Shown: in pieces, positions 60,343-64,000 of the stretch
How positions within the stretch are numbered: the stretch's first letter is position 1
Layout: each line of letters opens with the position of its first letter
Assembly (NCBI GenBank): GCA_038502055.1
Contig: JAXRKN010000043.1
Coordinates: forward strand, 2,108,001 to 2,172,000
Length of the DNA: 64,000 nucleotides
Origin: Tanytarsus gracilentus
Taxonomy: Eukaryota > Arthropoda > Insecta > Diptera > Chironomidae
Reading direction: 5' to 3'
Program-made: the position numbers and the translations under genes
Notes under the pieces: model-generated
Database searches by the model: none
Told to the model about the DNA's origin: nothing
Seen by the model: the letters and a program-made list of their open reading frames with translations, nothing else

Positions 60343-63300
60343 GTGAGTGAAAGAGTTAAAAACTTTGCAATTGTTGCTGTCGAGAAAAAATTGTTTTTTT
60401 ATCCACTTAAGAAAGGGTGAAAATTTATTTTATGCGGCCGGCATCAGGTGCGATGGAATTTTGTTTAAATTAACCCTCGTTGGAATTTTTCTTGTTTCAA
60501 GAATTTTTAAGTGTTCGAAATAAAGTGAATAAATTTTATTCAGAAATTAAATTAAAATTTTTCCCAAAAAAATGAGCAGCTCGAAAAGTTAATTAAAAAG
60601 ATCTTTAAAACTTGAAGAAAATTCATGGTTTTATAAAATAATTTCCCAAAAACTCTCAAAGACTTAAAATCATATCAAACCCCCCATTATTTCTAAGAGG
60701 ATTTAGAAGGATATAAAAAAATCAATAAAAATTAATAAGACTCAAAAACTGAATTTAATAAGAGATTGCACCTTGAAAATCGACAGTCAAAAATAAAATC
60801 AATGCAAAATATTTTTTATGCAAACGCGTGCCACTCGAATAACATTTGCCAATTGAAAACTGAGCGCCACTTAAAAATTTGACATCCAACACAGCACAAA
60901 AATTTCCCTTTTAAATTCCCACAAAAAAAATTCAAATACAATCACACAAATGTTATGCCATCTGTGCACTTTTTATCGATTGACAACATACACATCCCTG
61001 AGACTGAATTTCCATTTAAAATCCCATTCATTATAGTGAAAGTGAAGCATCGCAAAAAAAATTGTTTTACTTTCATTTCCAACCCTCGCTTGAATGTGTC
61101 GTCTACTGATGTCATTCCCACCCATTCTCTGACACACGTTCCAAATTACTTCAGCTTTAATGTTTTCCACCATTATATTAGGATAAAATGTGCTGAGGCC
61201 AAACAACTTTCTTACTTTCTCACTTCAAACATAGAAAAATCGATACCGAAGGAAGCGAAAATTTTCCATTAAACTTCATTTACATAAAATGAGAATTTTC
61301 CTCAAATTTGTTGATGTTTGACGCTTGAATTGATAAAAATTTTGAACCAAACCAATTTATCAGCAATTTAATTTCGATTTTCCAATTTATCTCTGCTGAG
61401 GTAATTTTTTATTGCCGAGCAGCATGAGAATAAATTTAATTGGAAATTTCCATAGAACTTACCTTAAAGTTTTGTAAAATTTGCAGACGTTGAAATTTTT
61501 CCGATTTTTTATATACTTGCTTAGATTTAAGTTTTTGACATTTTCAGCAAATTTTTCTGAAAAAATAAATTGAACTCGAAAAATTGAAAAATTTTATCAA
61601 AAAATTTTATTTAACATTTGGGAGGGTAACAAGGGTCACAAGGTCCGCAAGGGCCACAAGGTGAAGGTCCACATGGGCCACAGGGTGAAGGTCCACACGG
61701 CAAAGGACATGGAGCGCAGGGTTTTCCAAGAGGCAAGCAAGGAACCGGTGGACATCCGGGTCGATTGATGTAACTCGTGCCAGTCGGTGCACAAACAAAT
61801 TCTTGCGCATTTGGAATTTGAAGAATTTGTGGCTTCGGTTGACAGAGCAAAGTTTGACAAATTTCACGAGGCTCGCAAATTGTGCGTGGTTGGCAAACGA
61901 CTCGGGGATCTGGCACGACTTTCTTGTAGTAGACGATCTTTGGTTCGGGCACAACTCGCTTCTTGTACACGATGCACGGCTCGCAGATCACTTTCGGCTG
62001 ATAAATCAATTTTGGCTCACAAATTTCGCGGGTTTGAGGCACGACGTGTTTGTCGATCACAGTGCGCTTTGTGTAAATGACTTTTTTCTGACAAACGAGC
62101 CTGGGCGGTTGCTGAACCTTCACAAATTGTGGCCCACACTTTTGTGGCGGGCAAATGCCAGGGCATTGAGGCATGCTGCAGATATCTTGCGCTGTCAGAC
62201 ATTTTGGGCCGCACTGAAATGAAAAATTTCTCATTAAAAAATTCAATTTCCATTTTCTTTTTCACTACTCACATCTTTTGGTGGACACGGAACGCAGGGA
62301 AAGCACGAAGGTGGGCAAGGACCGCATGGTGATGGTTGGCAGGGTGATGGACAAGAGTTGCAAGCCATTTTTTCACTTTAAATTTTAACAACGATCTGAA
62401 CTGTGTGAAAACCAAATTGAAAATGAGAAGAAAACTCGAGCAGATTACTGGGATTGAAATTTTTTATGAAATTGAAAATTTTAATTTTTTATCATTAAAA
62501 TTTCAAATATTTGGAAATCCAGTTTATTCACGGAAATTGTGACTCAAATTGCGTGTGTACTCTGTCTACCTTAGAAGCACTTCACATTTTCAAGTGTGAT
62601 AAGATAAAATTTTATTTTAACGCGAAAAGAAATATTTATGCAATTTACGATAACGCCGTGAGAGTCGCAAATTGTTATCACACGCAGAAAATTACATGCT
62701 GCCACAGCAACAGAGAAAAACACATCCTCGTGTATGGGGTCAGCGTCACTTAATGATTCGCCACGGACCGACTAATAATAATGTGAATGAGCGTGATTTT
62801 AATGGCTGCAGATTTTACGCATCCAGGGATGGACACTCTTAATATTTTAACGAAATTTAAAGAAATAATTTTGACTTTTAAAATCAAAATTTTAAAAATA
62901 ATTAATTAAATGTTTAAAATTTATAGAGTGTCCACTTTCATGCGCGAGAATGAAGATCACTTAGTTCTCGCCTTCTCTTCCTTATTTTCAACTTTTTTTT
63001 CGGTATTTCGGGGAAAAAAGAAAAGGCAAAATTCTTTGAGTATAAAAATGAAGAAATACATCAGCAAGAGATGCAATAAGAAGAAGAAGGTATGAATCTT
63101 CAACGGGGATATAAAGAGCAATCTTTTATATATTTTTTTGGGGCGATCGAAAGCAAGGCGCCAAACGAGTAAAATGACTGTCTGTGAAATCTCTTTCATC
63201 CTTCCAGAATTTCTTTCTTCCTTTTTTGTCTTTTCTCACTCGCTGTTCTTCTCTCCGGTCAATGAGAATTTCAAAAAGAAATATAAAAGAATAAAGAGAG

Positions 63301-64000
63301 AGAGATGCACATTCTTTAGTTATTTACTTTTTATTTTTTAACTTTTCGGAAAAAAAGTATAAGAAGTGAGATGAGAATGAGAAATAGAAGCGATGAAATA
63401 TTCGAGGGGTGGACAAAAAATTAATTTAAATTTTTAACAGCTTTAAATAAATTTTAAAAACTTGCTAAAATTTTCAAAATAAAATTTTTAATTCACCAAA
63501 TTTTTTGTTATCACCCCCTAAAGTCTCATCTCGCTTAGTCAGAACCAAGAACACCGAACGAGAAAAAAATTTTCTCTCCTTTTATTCCACTCCACGAGAT
63601 GATGTTGACGATATGCTTCGTGTGTGCAATGCCGAGAGAGTGCATCAGCAGAGATGATCAACACACACTCACTGCGCATTCCTTTGTGTTCCTCTCTCAC
63701 TCATGTCCAGCAATACATTTTATCCATGTAACTTTTTTCGTCGGTGTGCAAGAAAAAAAAATTAAAGAATGAATTTTTTTATTTCTGTTGCATTTTATTC
63801 ATTCAAAAAAGTGTGAATGTATGTGAATGTCGATGATAGCGGAGCGGTAAAACATTAGACACCATTTATGCTCTTTCATTACACAAGAAGTGCACACACA
63901 TGCAGTCATGCCAGGTAGTTTTCGCTCTCTCATGTTTCTCTTCCTTGAAATTCTTTCTTCTAATGAAGAAAAAACAGCAAAACAACAAAGAAGTCAGAGG
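60343..64000 (+). other. First coding intron of the glypican gene, running off the window
   Basis: AT-rich, with one nested minus-strand gene (61611-62368). Open frames at 60955-61272 and 62511-62753 (+) have no signal peptide or domain and no splice support. No glypican exon with the conserved Cys pattern was seen. Confidence 0.6.
61611..62368 (-). CDS. Cys-Gly-Pro-rich sperm-tail-type protein (Mst98C-like)
   Basis: Exons 62368-62273 and 62213-61611 on the minus strand (699 nt) encode 232 residues. Both ends are built of Cys-Pro and Cys-Gly-Pro repeats (SPCGPCPPSC near the start; GPSPCGPCGPCDPC at the end). The middle (about residues 65-150) has degenerate 10-14 residue repeats, alternately Val/Tyr/Lys-rich and Cys-Glu-Pro (ICEPK, ICEP, ICEPRE; VVPEPK, VVPDPR). 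No signal peptide. Terminal CGP repeats flanking a repeat core are typical of Drosophila Mst(3)CGP proteins, disulphide-linked sperm-tail components; a structural cuticle role is the alternative. The 5' leader has TTAAAATTT about 12-20 nt before the ATG, loosely like the translational control element of that family. AATAAA overlaps the stop, so the 3' UTR is very short. Nested antisense in the glypican intron. Confidence 0.75.

Noticed and set aside
61787..62222. Plus-strand frames of 97 and 139 codons opposite the Cys-Gly-Pro gene
   Set aside because: Antisense shadows of a GC-rich repetitive coding exon. The minus-strand frame has the clear CGP repeats and a phase-correct intron.
62511..62753. 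80-codon plus-strand frame in the glypican intron
   Set aside because: Cys and Asn content is unremarkable, there is no signal peptide, and it does not match the glypican core pattern or phase.

Overview
The window is nuclear DNA of an AT-rich, compact insect genome, most likely a dipteran and possibly a non-biting midge (Chironomidae). The reasons are introns of about 50-70 nt with GT/AG ends, canonical TATA + TCAGT-type initiators, insect-type gene families (Npc2, peritrophin-A proteins, CUB serine proteases, Mst(3)CGP-like sperm proteins) and one Asn-Xaa-Ser/Thr-rich secreted protein resembling chironomid special-lobe silk protein ssp160. The taxonomic call is inference. No bacterial features, CRISPR arrays, rRNAs or convincing tRNAs were seen.

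Layout. About 3.3-14.4 kb holds a plus-strand Mmp1-like matrix metalloproteinase whose signal-peptide exon was not found, with an 8.2 kb intron and two possible C-termini. A minus-strand mitochondrial glutamate carrier (15.8-19.0 kb) follows, with a lipocalin gene nested antisense in one intron. Divergent from the carrier are a plus-strand phospholipid phosphatase (19.6-21.0 kb), an Npc2-like protein (21.6-22.6 kb), a ten-domain peritrophin-A protein (23.7-26.2 kb), the N-glycosylation-sequon repeat protein (26.9-28.0 kb), a broken CUB/trypsin paralogue (28.2-28.9 kb), an intact CUB-serine protease (29.4-31.3 kb) and an F-box protein (31.6-34.3 kb). A gene-poor stretch (34.3-42.0 kb) leads to a minus-strand, unrecognised secreted proprotein with dibasic sites (42.0-45.8 kb). 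A second gene-poor stretch (45.8-53.6 kb) contains a (GT)30 microsatellite. At 53.6-58.8 kb lies a complete minus-strand UGGT gene. Head-to-head with it is the first coding exon of a glypican (60.1 kb), whose intron fills the rest of the window and hosts an antisense Cys-Gly-Pro-rich sperm-type protein (61.6-62.4 kb).

The gene models were spliced by hand. All complete models close in phase over every exon, which is the main support for the small exons (13, 18, 31, 34, 35 and 41 nt). The genes do not form one pathway. Their shared theme is secretion and extracellular work: the MMP and glypican at the cell surface or matrix, the peritrophin, silk-like protein, protease, lipocalin and Npc2 as secreted products, and UGGT as the ER folding sensor for N-glycoproteins. 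I did not find an obviously new biological system. The strongest leads are the unknown proprotein, the sequon polymer, the switchable MMP tail and the lipocalin micro-exon.
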